From NCBI GenBank assembly GCA_946807835.1, contig OX327684.1:31556501-31620500 (forward strand): a stretch of DNA of 64,000 bases, read 5' to 3'. Under the pieces are notes generated by a model. That model saw nothing but the letters and a program-made list of their open reading frames with translations. It did no database searches and was not told where the DNA came from. Position 1 is the stretch's first letter. Each line of letters opens with the position of its first letter. This document shows positions 1 through 13,200 of the stretch, in pieces. Position numbers and translations under genes: made by a program. This DNA is from Ailanthus altissimus (taxonomy: Eukaryota; Streptophyta; Magnoliopsida; Sapindales; Simaroubaceae).

Positions 1-2063
1 ATCATCTGAGACTTTGAATCGATTGAAAATTCTGGAAATTGAATTTATAGTGAATTTACCAAAATGACCCTGAAATTCTGGAAATTTCCTGTGTAAACAG
101 TATAGTACAGTGAAAAATAATTTTCGTCCTACTGAATGATCTTCAAAAATTATGAATTTGTGGAATATGATAATTTTATATATCTAATGCGATATACTCG
201 GAATTGGGAATTTAGATCAATGTGGTTGAAGTGTTATGATTTTCTAAAGTGTATTAGCTCATTGCAGTATTTGATTAACAGGTTTTTAAAGTTAAACAAT
301 AACATAATTTTAAAATACTTTTGGCAGTTATTTTGAAGTAATATATTTATCATGAATTGGTATATGTGTCAAGAGTATTTTTGTGGTAGGTTTACAATTT
401 TTGAGTTAGTATATGATTTTATAAAATTAGGAGATTGAATATTGTTCAGTAAGTATCTTGATCCTGTCAGGTTGGTAGTTTGGATTCGATGATGTATATG
501 AAATGGATTGTGTAGGAATTTTGATATAATATTCATATATAGGAAGTATATATGAGTCAAGATTAATGCATTCTGATTTTGGAGTAATTGGACATCATTT
601 GATGTATTAGAAAATTTTGTTAAGTGTAAGTGGTCAGAATGACAAGTTTTGAGAAATCAAGTATTTAGACCAATTTGATGTGTTAAATGCATTGTGTATA
701 ATTTTGTAAGCTATTTAAGTATTTGTGTGAATTGTGAGGCTTATGAAAGGATTGATCTCCATTGATAGGTTAAGAATATTTAAGCCTTATAGCTGTAAGT
801 GCTAAGAGGTAAGTATACTAGACTTACTACTGGAATCACAATAAACATAATAATTGTTTTATATGATTTTGTAAATGGGGTTAAGAATATGTTTATGATA
901 TGTCAAAGTATATTTTGATATGAAATGTGAATATATGTTTATGAATGTGAGCATTGACATTGAGCATGGACATACATGTGTTTTTGAAAGTGAGCTTTCC
1001 AAAATAAGATGTGTTTAATAAAGAAAGCTTTTGAAGTGTAATATGTCCATGAGAAATATTTTGTATTTTGAGGGTACTTGAACTCACTGTTAACTTAGTA
1101 GGCATTTTATGTGATTTGTGGAGCCTTTATGTGTGGCCTTTCCTTTGGGATTGGTATATGTTATGTGTTCCGTATGTAGGGAGGATCCTATTGGTACCTA
1201 AAGGAAGTGTGAGTCATCACATTCGTGTGGTGGCGTATTGGTACATGTGAGAGGACTCACCGATGATCAGGGTGAGGGTTTGGCTTTTACCTTCGGGCAT
1301 AAGCGTTATATATGTGTGATTTAAAGACCTCACTTGTACTATTCCTCTCATACGGTATGTCACCTACGAGTGACATTTGGCTCATTATGTGATATGTGAT
1401 ATGTAAGTCCTACTAAGTAGTAGTCGAGTAATGGTATTCCTATTATGTGTTTTGAAAGAATGTGTAAGCGCTTATATGATATGTGATTTGATAAGATTAT
1501 GATTTTGATTGATCACAGCATATCATACATATGTATCGTGTACATATATGTATTTGTATTTGATATATGAAAAACTAGTATGCTTACTGAGTTTTATACT
1601 CATTATAGTTTATGGTGATTTCAGGTAAATAAGGTACATGTGTGCATAGCGGATTTGGCAAGGCTTCTGCTGTTCCTTGGGTTCCCTAAGTTGTTAGGTT
1701 GCTAAGTGTTTTATTTGGGGACACGTGGGATAAGATATTTGATTTGTCCCTAGTGAATAAATACCTATGTATTATTTTATTGTGTGGTTGGATTTAGTTT
1801 AAGTTTCACCAAGTGTAGTAATGGATTGATTTTAAGTAAGAATTTGCAATGAATATATTCTGGGCTTCCGGTAACAAAGTTGCTACTGGTGACGTAGTAG
1901 AGTGTTAATCTCTGAGAAAACTCTGCGTATCTCCGGTTTACTAATTGTCCCAGTCATAATTCAATTGCTATAATTCTGAAAGAAATTAAAATAAATGCTT
2001 AAGTATTATTGAATGAATGTAAGTGATGTCGTGTGTCAGATCTTTTGGGTCTGGGGCGTGACA
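1..2063 (+). repeat. Left arm of giant inverted repeat; LTR-like, 5' end outside window
   Basis: This arm is the reverse complement of 2066-4090. Over about 125 bp near the centre (1861-1985 against 2105-2230) I see no mismatch; farther out there are scattered substitutions and small indels. It ends in TCTGGGGCGTGACA, a terminus common in plant Ty3-type LTRs (CA end). No coding capacity is convincing: the 60-codon frames at 1068-1250 and 2838-3020 resemble each other only because the arms are duplicates. The arm starts before base 1, so its true 5' end is unseen. Best read as an LTR or large non-autonomous retroelement copy. Confidence 0.7.
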
Positions 2064-2065
2064 AT

Positions 2066-4672
2066 AAACTTCTCTTGACAATATTTAAACATTCATTTTA
2101 ATTTCTTTCAGAATTATAGCAATTGAATTATGACTGGGACAATTAGTAAACCGGAGATACGCAGAGTTTTCTCAGAGATTAACACTCTACTACGTCACCA
2201 GTAGCAACTTTGTTACCGGAAGCCCAGAATATATTCATTGCAAATTCTTACTTAAAATCAATCTATTACTACACTTGGTGAAACTTAAACTAAATCCAAC
2301 TACACACAATAAAATAATACATAAGTATTTATTCAATAGGGACAAATCAAATATCTTATCCCACGTGTCCCCAAATGAAACACTTAGCAACCTAACAACT
2401 TAGGGAACCCAAGGAACAGCAGAAGCCTTGCCAAATCCGCTAAGCACACATGTACCTTATTTACCTGAAATCACCATAAACTATAATGAGTATAAAACTC
2501 AGTAAACATACTAGTTTTTCATATATCAAATACAAATACATATATATACACAATGCATATGTATGATATGCTGTGATCAATCAAAGTCATAATCTTATCA
2601 AATCACATATCATGTAAGCGCTTACACATTCTTTCAAAACACATAATAGAAATACCATCACTCAATTACTACTTAGTAGGACTTACATATCACATATCAC
2701 ATAATGAGCCAAATGTCACTCGTAGGTGACATACCGTATGAGAGGAATAGTACAAGTGAGGTCTTGAATAACACATATATAATGCTCATGCCCGAAGGTA
2801 AAAGCCAAACCCTCACCCTGATCATCGGTGAGTCCTCTCACATGCACCAATACGCCACCACACGAATGTGATAACTCACTCTTCCTTTAGGTACCAATAG
2901 GATCCTCCCTACATACGGAACACATAACATATACCTATCCCCAAGGAAAGGCCACACATAAAGGCTCCACAAATCACATAAGATGCCTACTAAGTCAACA
3001 GTGAGTTCAAGCATCCTCAAAACACAAAATCTTTCTCATGGACATATTGCACTTCAAAGCTTTCTTTGTCAAACACATTTTATTTTGAAAGCTCGCTTTC
3101 AAAAACACATGTATGTCCATGTTCAATGTCAATGCTCACATTCATAAACATATGTCTTTCACATTTCATATCAGATACACTTTGGCATAACATAAACATA
3201 TTTTTAAGCACATTTACAAAATCATACATAGACAATTACTATGCTTATAGTGATTTCAGTAAAAGTCTAGTATACTTACCTCTTAACACTTTCAGCTACA
3301 AGGCTTAAATCTCCTTAACCTATCAATGGAGATTAATCCTTTCATAAGCCTCACAATTCACACAAAATACTTTAAATAGCTTACAAAATTATACACAATG
3401 CATTTATCACATCAAATTGGTCTAAATATTTAGTTTCTCAAAACCTGTCATTCTGACCACTTACACTTAACAAAAATTTCTAATACATCAAATGATGTCC
3501 AATTACTCCGAAATCAGAATATATCATTCTTGACTCATATATACTTCTTATATATGAATATTATATCAAAATTCCTACACAATCCATTCCATACACACCA
3601 TCGAATCCAAACTACAAACCTGACAGGATCAAGATACTTACTGAACAGTATTCAATCTCCCAATTTTATAAAATCATATACTAACTCAAAAATTATAAAA
3701 CTATCACATAATTACTCTTGACACATATCTCAGTCCATGATAAATATTTGGCTTCCAAATAACTGCCAAAAGTATTTTAAAACTATTTTATTTCATAACT
3801 TTAAAAATCTGTTAATCAAATACTACAATGAGCTCATACACTTTAGAAATTCATAACACTTCAACCACATTGATCCAAATTCTCAATTTCGAGTATATCA
3901 TATTAGACATATAAAATTATCATATTCCACAAATTCATAATTTTTAAAGATCATTCAGCAGGTCAAAAATTATTTTCCACTGTATCATACTGTTTACACA
4001 GGAAATTTCCAGAATTCCAGGGTCATTTTGGTAAATTCACTACAAATTCAATTTCCGAGATTTTCAGTCGATTCAAAGTCTCAGATGATCCTAAACATGT
4101 CTAATTTCATATACTCAAAATTCAAAACCAGAATCGAATCACAACAATTTATAAAATTCCTAGATCAAGAGGTTATCCAGCAGAAATTCCATAATTCATC
4201 ATGATTTATCAAACTATCTTATAGATCATCATCAATTCTCACAACATCAAACGAAATACACATCAAATCCTTAATTATACATATTTTCAGAAATCAAAAC
4301 TTAAAGAAATTAACTTAATTAACACCAATAAATTGATAATTAGTTGTGATATACATCTAAAGATCCAAAATTCCAATTTCTTCTTCTTTTTCTTCTTCTT
4401 CTTCTCTTTCTCTCTCCTTTATTTCTCTCTTCTCTCTCTAAAAATGGGTAGTTCGACCAAAATGATTGAATTAGGGTTTTTAAAAGTGTATTTTTATACT
4501 AAGTGGTTAATTTTTGGTATTTACGAATTCACCCCCAAAACTTTCAAAGTATAACAATTTGGTCCCTAAAATAATTCTAAAGTCTTGCAAATAAACCCAA
4601 TACTAATAGTATATCCTTAACCTATAAAAATACTACTAATAACAATATATAAATCAAGGATCACCCACATAC
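2066..4672 (-). repeat. Right arm of giant inverted repeat; LTR-like solo copy
   Basis: Read on the minus strand, this is a second copy of the same family, facing the first tail to tail with only about 35-50 bp of non-paired centre. The minus-strand 5' part (4672 to 4091) has no partner in the window. It contains an A/G-rich leader (4379-4440, read as GAGA-type tracts) like the transcribed leader of an LTR or gene. The 3' end lacks the GGGGCGTGACA terminus of the left copy, so it is slightly truncated at the centre. The 5' limit near 4672 (TGTATGTGGG on minus) is a guess. Confidence 0.6.
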
Positions 4673-4722
4673 AAATAAAATACGTATATTTATATATATA
4701 AATATACATATTCTTACCGGTT

Positions 4723-6260
4723 ATGGATACTGGTTACTACAGAAAAACCTTATTAGAAGTTAAAGATATATTAGTATTAAACCTACAAGGACATAAACTA
4801 AGAGATTGGAAATATGTATTTCATGAATGGGAAGGTAATTTATTAAGACACTCAATGGAAGCATTAGCAGTAATAACAGACCCAACCTATAAGCTTATTT
4901 ATTTAGAAAGTACTTTAGAATTTAATGAAAAATAAATATACTTAGGATGGAGACAATGGATGAAAGATATTAGTAAATCATAATTAGATACTTTTGACAC
5001 TAATATTACTATAATAATTTTTATAGATTTAATAAGTAAGTCAATGTTAAGAATTGGAATAGATGAAGAAGACGATGTCATAAAGCAAATCAAAGCTATA
5101 AGAAACTTAAAACAATTAAAAATATGTGATTTACAATACTTTGATCACTATGCTAATCTGTTTTATAAATATTGGAGTCAAATAAGAAAACTTTTTGTTC
5201 AAGAATTGTTAATAAAGTTTGTAAATAAATTACCAGAAAAAATAGGAGAAAAATTGCATAATGATTTAGTAAATTAGTTTCAATTAAAAAGATTAGAATG
5301 AGTTAATTATTATGCAACATTACTACTTGTGATAGAATACATCAGAGGAAGAATTAAAGAATATTGCGAGGAAGAAAAACATAGGCAATAAATTAAACAA
5401 CAATTCAGTAAAATGTGTATAAACATGAATAAAATACCAACTCTATGTTGTAATAAAAATTACAAAAAATACAAAAAGCATGCAAAACATTATAAAAGAA
5501 GTAGTAAAACATATTACAATTTTTTTTTTAAATTCACAGATAATAAAAATAAAGTTAAGAAAGTCCTTTAAAAAAAAAGAGTATATAAAAGAAATAAAAA
5601 AACTATAGATGATACTTATGTGAAAAGATAGGACATATTAAACCTGATTGCCCACCAAGCAAAAATAGAGCTAATTTATCAGATTGTGATTTAGAAATAA
5701 AGCAAGAGAACTTAGAAGAAATATATAATTTGGAAGAAATTTTTGATAATGATAATATTTATATTAATAGTAGTCAAGAAAAATAATTGACAGAAAGTAG
5801 CGATTCAGATTATGAAGTAAATATGTTAGAAATTTATACCTCATTTTTTGGCAAAAATTATTCATATTGTAATAAATTTTTTGAATTAAGATATTATTAT
5901 AATATTTCTAAAAATTTTTACTGTAAATTTTGTTAAATAATCAAGATACAAATATAGAAATAAATTGAGTGGGAAGTGAGTTGATCAATATAGACATAGA
6001 ACTGTTGTTTAAAGAATAAATTATACAAACAAAAGCAATGATAGATATATGAGCTATTAAATGTGTCATACATAAAAATTTAGTACCTAAACAATATAGA
6101 AATATGTTTAAAATACTTATAAATATTAGACAATTTAATGGTGATCTAATACAAATAACAGAATGTGTCAATAATATAACAATTAAAATTAATGAAAAAG
6201 TACATACTTTGTTACAAACTTTTATTATTAATAAAACTAGTGGATACAAAGAAATTCTCG
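4723..6260 (+). pseudogene. Endogenous caulimovirid-like capsid/protease remnant (broken)
   Basis: Broken reading frames run in the order capsid-like core, zinc knuckle, aspartic protease, as in plant pararetroviruses (Caulimoviridae). The capsid-like part occupies 4723-4935 and 5044-5277 in one frame, separated by stops. A CCHC zinc-knuckle remnant at about 5613-5660 lies in another frame; its first cysteine is gone, while the later Cys, Gly-His and final Cys-Pro remain. It is followed by an acidic tail. A protease-like segment at 6038-6250 lies in a third frame; its active-site Asp is visible but is followed by a stop. Many stops and at least two frameshifts mean no protein can be made. No reverse transcriptase or movement protein was found. 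A Ty3-like gag-protease remnant is the alternative. Confidence 0.6.
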
Positions 6261-6806
6261 TATTTTTATAAACCTCTTTATGATTTTTTTTTCAACTAAT
6301 CCCATAATATTTTGTTGAATATTTGCTTCTAATTTTTTTTAAATATTTTTAATTTTTTCTTACATCAAACATTAGTCTTTTTTACAATTTTTAGCATAAT
6401 TTTGAAGAAGCAGAAAAATCTTTAAAATAATTCTTAGATAATAAAATAGGAGAAGAATCTATTTTAATTTTTAATAACTTTTTATAAAGTAAAAGTCAAA
6501 TTTTAACATTTTAAAATAATTTTAGAAGTGTTAATGAAGTCTTCAAAAAGAATTTGAAAAATTAAAAGAACAGCTACTTACAATGTAAGTAAAAAACTGA
6601 GTTAGAACAAAAATTATGACTCACAAAACATGAAGAAAAACAAGTAAAAGATAAATCCTATAATAGCATAGAAACAGAAAAATAATTTTATAGATTAAAA
6701 AAAATTAAACCATTTACAGAAAAATTCTAAATAGTCAGATTTTTGCGGATGGCTTCGAAAAATCTTAGTATATATGAAAAAAGAAACCACGAAGATAAAA
6801 GTTAAG

Positions 6807-6811
<5 letters not shown>
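6261..6811 (+). other. AT-rich tail, possibly more of the viral insert
   Basis: This stretch keeps the extreme A-rich, lysine/glutamate-rich translated character of the preceding remnant (about 6400-6700), but stops occur every few codons in all frames. I see no recognisable motif. It may be degraded downstream viral sequence or simple AT-rich intergenic DNA. Confidence 0.3.

Positions 6812-6840
<29 letters not shown>
6812..6840. repeat. (TA)n microsatellite
   Basis: An uninterrupted TA dinucleotide run of 29 bases. The 650 bases after it, up to 7493, are AT-rich with no supported gene. Confidence 0.95.
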
Positions 6841-6843
<3 letters not shown>

Positions 6844-7493
6844 GATGTTAAGTACTAAAAGGTATTTTGGAAATAAACACTCTAAATTATTTTCCAATTC
6901 TACAAAGAAAAGCCCAGTTGCAGAACATTTAAGATAATTTAAAATGAAATTTAAAATTATTTAATTTATAGTCTAGTAAAATATTTTTGATATTTACGTA
7001 TTTGATGTTAAGAAAATTTCTGATGTTTTTAATAATTTATAATCATTTTATGAAAAGCATGGATCATATTATATTTATTTTGATAAAAAAAAATGTTATT
7101 CATTTACATAAAATATATACAACACAAATAGGTAATGCTATATTGCATATTTGATATCCAATTTTGTACACAAATAGCTGATGTGACACCAATAAAAAAA
7201 TTATATATTATTATTTTTCAAGTAATAATTATATTGCACTTATTAGTGTAAAATAATTCTACTTATGTTGATAAGTTACATCATGCAGTTCAAATGTTAT
7301 TTGTATTATTATTTTCATTTTGGAGAAATACACTAGAAGATGTTCGGTAGTATAACTGAAAGGTTGTGGCTTGCTAGTAGCCCACAACATACAACTCACA
7401 CGGAAAGAGAAAAATAAAAGAAATTGTGTGGTTAACATGTAAGGCTTTAGAGCATTGAGTTGACCTGCCATGTAAATAATATAATTAATGTTT

Positions 7494-9389
7494 GGAAATT
7501 TTTTTAAAATGGCCTTTAATTTTATAGAATATTCTTTTTCAACTAGCATGAAAATTTTATAATTAAAAAAATTAAATTTGAATATTTTGTCCCCAACTTT
7601 AAATATCTTCATTTTTTTTCTCTTTTTTTATTTAAGTACATCAAATTTGCAATCAATTAGTAGATTCATTAATAATGAGTAGATTTTATTAAATAAATAA
7701 ATAAAAATAATCAATTTTTTTTAAATAATTAAAAGATTTTTTTTTTCATCACTCACATGTGTTTAGCCTTTAGCGCGCGCCAAATGCATATGCTAAGCAC
7801 TGTGTAGTTAAGAGCGTTGAGCAATGGTCTTAATCGATATTGATGACAAGAAGGAGAACAAAATATTAGGTAATTAAAAAATATCTATAAATAATCACTT
7901 TTTAAATGTTATAAACTTTTATAGTTAAAAATTATTTAATAAATCTTTATTAGCCAAGAAGATAGTGAATGAACGAAATTGTCCTTGTAAGTAATATAAC
8001 TCAAAAAATATTTATAGTTTGAACCATAAAATCAACCAAATTTATATTGTTATTGTTTAAATAGATTTGAAAAAATTACATTATAGATTAAGAACAAATA
8101 ATTTTGTGTATTAATGTACAAAAAAATATATAAAAATAATAAAATCGGAGACAAAAATAGTAAACAAAGTTAGAAATCCTTGCGCGAGACGTTGGGAAGG
8201 GACTTGCGCCATGCCCGTGCACAAGGTGTGGCGCGAGGCTCCAGCTTGCACAATACCCTGTACACAAGGCATAAGGAGGGGCCTCGCACCACGTCTCATG
8301 CGCGGGGCGTGGGGTGAATTGGAGCCTTACTACACGCCCTGCGCGCGAGGTCTTGTCGACCTCAGTCTTTTTCTTCGACGTTTTTTATCGAATTTTATAT
8401 TTTTTAAAATAATTTTTCAGATATTTTCAGTTAAACTTACCAATTTTTAATCTATTCAGCTCTAAATTATTCATTTTAATTAATTTTAAAATATATTTTG
8501 AATCAAAATTTAAAATAACTTATAAGAAAGAGATACAAAAATGTTTAAATGGTAAAATAGTATAAAAATTAAGTGTATAATTAATAAAGTTCATGAATTT
8601 ATTAAATTTTTATTTAAAAAAATGATTATTTTTAAATATTTTTTAAATAATTTAAATATATAAAATAAAATAATAATCTCCTATAATAAAAAATCATTTA
8701 ATTATAATATTAAAGTCTCGTTGCAGGCAAATGTAATATATTAATAATAATGTATAAAAAAAGATAAAGCACTCATCATTTGGCCCACGTGAAGACAAGG
8801 GAGCCACAAATGTCAAATTCCATCATTCTTTTTAGCGCTCCTGTCGGCGCGGCGTGCGGTGGCTAATAAAAACTAAAAACTAAAAACGATGTTTTGATTA
8901 TTTTTTGATCTTCTCGTATATTTTTCTATTCATTTATTATTAATTTTACTCATTTTTTATAATTTAAAATAAAACATATTGTTTAAAATTAATTTAATTA
9001 AAAATAAATTTAACAAAAAATTCAAAAATTAAGTCGTACCATGTAGGGGCGCCACGGCATGCCATGTGGCACGACCAAAGCTGCGTAAGTGTGCGCTAGA
9101 GGCTCATTCTCCGCCAACAATGGTATCCAAATGCGGCATTTTTGGCAATTTTTCTTCTTCAATTATTTTCTACCCGTTTTTCATAAATCTACTTATTTTT
9201 CATTAAATCTGCCTATTTTTATTCTCTTACAAATTTATGCACTTAAACGAGAAAAGAAGAAAAATTCAAAGATATTTGAGATTGGAGACAAAATTGTTCA
9301 AATCGGACTCTTTTAATTATAAAAATTGAAAATTTGACGAGACTAAAAAGATTACCTTATAAAATTAGTGGTCATTTCCAAAAATTTCC
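7494..9389. mobile_element. Non-autonomous foldback/MULE-like element with ~250-bp terminal inverted repeats
   Basis: The left end (7494 to about 7740) and the right end (about 9130 to 9389) are diverged inverted copies. Both begin, read inward, with GGAAATTTTT, followed by a similar ordered series of words (a conserved ATTTTATA block, a GGNGACAAAAT block, and a TTTAAGTNCAT block). Long terminal inverted repeats starting GGAAAT suit Mutator-like or foldback elements. No transposase frame lies inside. The interior is AT-rich apart from GC-rich islands at 7775-7815, 8165-8365, 8830-8870 and 9040-9115; that at 8347-8363 is a hairpin with 6-bp arms. I could not find a convincing target duplication. 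Confidence 0.55.
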
Positions 9390-10208
9390 GTTTATTATTT
9401 CAGGGTAACGAGCAAATTTCAACTAGAGTACCCATAAGGCTGTTGAGGACCACCGGACAAACGGGGAGGTTTCGGCTTATTGATGCATTCTGCCAAAAAT
9501 CTAATGTACAATTTAAAGAAACCTCAGGGGAGGCAAGTTTATAATGAGTTGGTCTTGGTCGAATCGCCGCCCGGTCCTAAAAAATTAGAGGTACCGCTTT
9601 TGGAATATCATGCTATTTACTTTGCAAAATGCCCCCCTTTTTAGAACTGACATCTGCCAAGAATTTCTTATTGTATTCACTATTCAACGTGGTCGTCGTG
9701 TTAAAATTAGAAGATAAAAAAAAAATTCAATTGAAACTAAAATTTCACGATGACATTGGCGTTTGTATGATTTCACAGGCATTCTCAAAGTCCGTCACAG
9801 ACTACGTGACAAAAGGATTTCCTGGCAAGAAATAGTACCTTTTATTCCCTCTTGCTGGCTTTTGAAGTCATCCTCAATTATGGCTAAAAAAACATTCCAA
9901 GAGTTGGTTTAATCTTATATCAGAACCCAAAACCATGGAAAACATTACATAATTAATATATCACATCACTTTAACAGACCAATGGTCTGACGTCATGGTA
10001 ACCAAATAGCTCGGACACGCTTAGCATTGGAAAAGATTCGACTAAAATAAAAAAATAAAAAAAATTTACAACCGCTTCAACGGTTCAATTACTAAATAAA
10101 GAGAGTATAATTAAAAATTGGAGCATGATATACTACCACATGTGATGCTGACATTAGCTGAAACCTCGAAGGTATCAGATCAGGCATTGATTCAACCAGG
10201 CCTTGGGA
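9390..10208. other. Intergenic; 3' flank of the J-domain gene
   Basis: About 820 bp of mixed composition. The part at 9420-9620 is less AT-rich and looks unique, but no frame resembles a known protein. The 68-codon frame at 9629-9835 has no supporting feature. The end nearest 10208 should hold the 3' UTR of the minus-strand J-domain gene. Confidence 0.4.
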
Positions 10209-13200
10209 TCAAGGAAGGAATGGATTGTGAGAAGGATATGCCTCTTTTTGCTTTTTATAAGCCCTGAGAGAAAAAATTAGGAGGATATTTAACAACCAAT
10301 TAGACCCCCTTGTGTGTGTGTGTATATTAAACAAAAGAAGACCACCGTCCAGATCAATACTGCTAATCACCTGGCAGCATTTAATCCCCCAAGTCCGACA
10401 GTTCCAAAAATAATAAAAAGGAAAGGAATTCCAATGAAAGCATGATTTCTTCTTCCCCCATTTGCCATTGGCACTCCAGTTCTGACAACTCGCACATTCG
10501 TACCTAAGCAAAAAAGAAGATTATGTCTAACAGCAGAACAAATAAAGAAATAGCAAAACAAAAATGCATTACAATAGAATTCCATTTGAAAGTTACCTGA
10601 AGCCGGGCCTTCTACTCTGCCACCTGTGATTGGTACATAGAGCATGTCAACTCTATATTATCATTCTCACATCTTAAACCTCATGAGATCCTATGATTAG
10701 CAGTTAAATCATGGTTTGCAAACTCAAACCTAAATGAACTTGGACAGTCTTTGGACAAACAAAAACCAACTTGGGCAAAATATCTCTTTCTGTGAGTGTA
10801 TGTGTGGGTGAATATATGCATGGATCAAGAGCAAAGGTTATAAACTTAACAATAATGACAAAAAGGAAATTATGAATCAACCAGTGGCGAAGTCAGACAA
10901 GAATGACCACCACATCAGAGAATGGGAATAGCTATAATATATCTCCAAGCAATGCCATTATTTCATTGATATAGAAGATACAAAGTCAAATCTGAGCAAA
11001 CTGACACGTCAAATAACCTAATAATATTGAACAACCAAATCAGTGTACTCAAAAACATAGACAGGAAGGATGAGCAATATATAATGAATTCAAGGCAACT
11101 GGCATAATATACTTACCTACTGCATGACAGGCAAAAACAGAGGAACTGAGATATTTAAAACACATGGCTCAGGGTCAATGGGCAGCATATACACACCACC
11201 TTAATAATGGCATATTGCACAACAAATGACAAGATACAAATTGAAATTTGATAGCATCAAATTACTTTCCCATAATAATAAGTTACTGTACGTGGTTATC
11301 TCACTGCTTATTCCAAGTTTGATGGGCCACAAATTAATCTGTCAAATCATCATCAAAAAAATCAAGACCATCGTCATCAGTGGTAACACCTCCAGCAATA
11401 GGATTAACCTCCGAAGGTTCGACCAAACCAGCCAATGTAACCATTTCAGCAGGTCTCCTTTCTTCATTTTCATTCTCATCTTCATCTCCATAAAACTGTT
11501 CCATCTCATTATAAAGGATCTCCTAAAACAGGACAAAGAAATAAGGAATCCACTAAATCCCGATCCTTCTATGGAGAATGCAAGGAAACATCCGAGCAAG
11601 AAAAACTTTTACAAAAGGTAAGCATGCAAGTATATATGGAATATACCTCATCTTCTTGTATAGTCTGTTTCTCTGACTCCACTAACCAGTCATCTAATAT
11701 GCTTTCCAGCATGGCACTGTCAAAAGAGATCACATCATCAAGCTTTCTTCCTAGTTGGTGTTCTCTAAGTCGCACGTTGTAGTGAACATAGGTAAGATCA
11801 TTCCATTTCTTCCGAGACAGAGAGTTGTGCCTTTTGCTGTGAACTTGATCATGAACACTCCAAGTATGTTCACATCCAACAGATGAGCAAGTCTGGCTCA
11901 GTATTCGTATGGCAATTCGCTGTAGTTCCAAACAATTTATCCCATGTTGTTGCCACCATGCAGCTAGTATGACGACGAAAACAGTCCAAATTTACAGCAA
12001 CATAAATTTAGTGAACCATTACAATAATCACGTTGAGTACAAATTTATCATTAAATTTGTTGTATGTCCAGCAGAATCACCTGGATCAAGCTCGGATCTG
12101 GTACTTATAGCCAAATCAGTTCCAAAATCAGCTTTAGCGGAAATAAAATCGGGTATCTGGTAAAATAAAGAGAATAACAATACATTAACAACATTAATGG
12201 TAAAAAACACAGATAATCTTTACGCTGCTTTTATGGCCATCTATTGATGCTCAAAGGACATTTTCCTTGAGACAACAAGTAACAAATTGGTCTGGCATCA
12301 GACCTTCACTTAAATAGTGTATCATATGCAAATCAAACTAAATAAGAAGCCATTACCTGCATGGATGCAGAAATCCTTTTCCCATTATCTGCTTCTAATC
12401 GAACGATACATTCATTTAGACCACGAATTATCTCAGGATTCTAGAGTTACAGAGAAATAGTGCAAATTAATATTTTCAAAGAGATGGAGAGAGGGAATAA
12501 TTAGTAGAAGAAAAGTAAAGCAAGATAAGCAAAATTATAATGCAGTCATTTCCACAATTTTCATACCATAATAAAATCAGGACGATAGCGATAGGATGGA
12601 TTTAGAAAGTAAGCAGCCGCATGAAGAGGGTGATGGAACAATGAGTTCCACTGATTGTCAATCACACTCCAGAATGGTTCATATTTACGTGCATCATCAC
12701 CATGAATCACTTTAATGGCAAGCTTAACTCTATACATGTCATTATATATAAATGAAATTGACCGGCTTTCATCATCATCAATCTTTTGGAGAACTTCTGC
12801 AATTGGTTCTAAAGATTTCTCTACATATTGCATCTTCTTCCAAAATGTGGTATTTAAGACAATTTTTTCCATTTCTTTACCTTCATCAGACTTGGCAAAG
12901 CGAGAAGAGAACCATTTGTTTGATTGGAACATCGTCTTAAGACCAATCCTTTGGTCCAACAAACTCTGTAAAGTGAAAAAACTCGCGGCGAACTTTGTTG
13001 TAGCAGGCCTAAGAAGTTCCTGTCCCTTCGTGAATTCTTTCTTCATAAAACTCAATAACCATGTGTTGTTATAAATGAACCTGGTAATTTTTTTGGCTTT
13101 ATCTATGCATTCTCCCACCCACTTTATGTTCAGAATATCATCAAGCATGCGATCAATGCAGTAGACAGCACAAGGCGTCCAAAATAAATTTCTTCTTTTC

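Noticed and set aside
1068..1250. 60-codon frame conserved at 1068-1250 and 2838-3020, suggesting a real peptide.
   Set aside because: The two frames resemble each other because they lie in the duplicated arms of the palindrome; DNA between and around them is equally conserved and no start context or domain supports them.
7259..7612. 117-codon minus-strand frame.
   Set aside because: It overlaps the left terminal inverted repeat of the foldback element, and its N-terminal part (KIFKVGDKIF) matches the right repeat's frame at 9265-9316 only because of that repeat.
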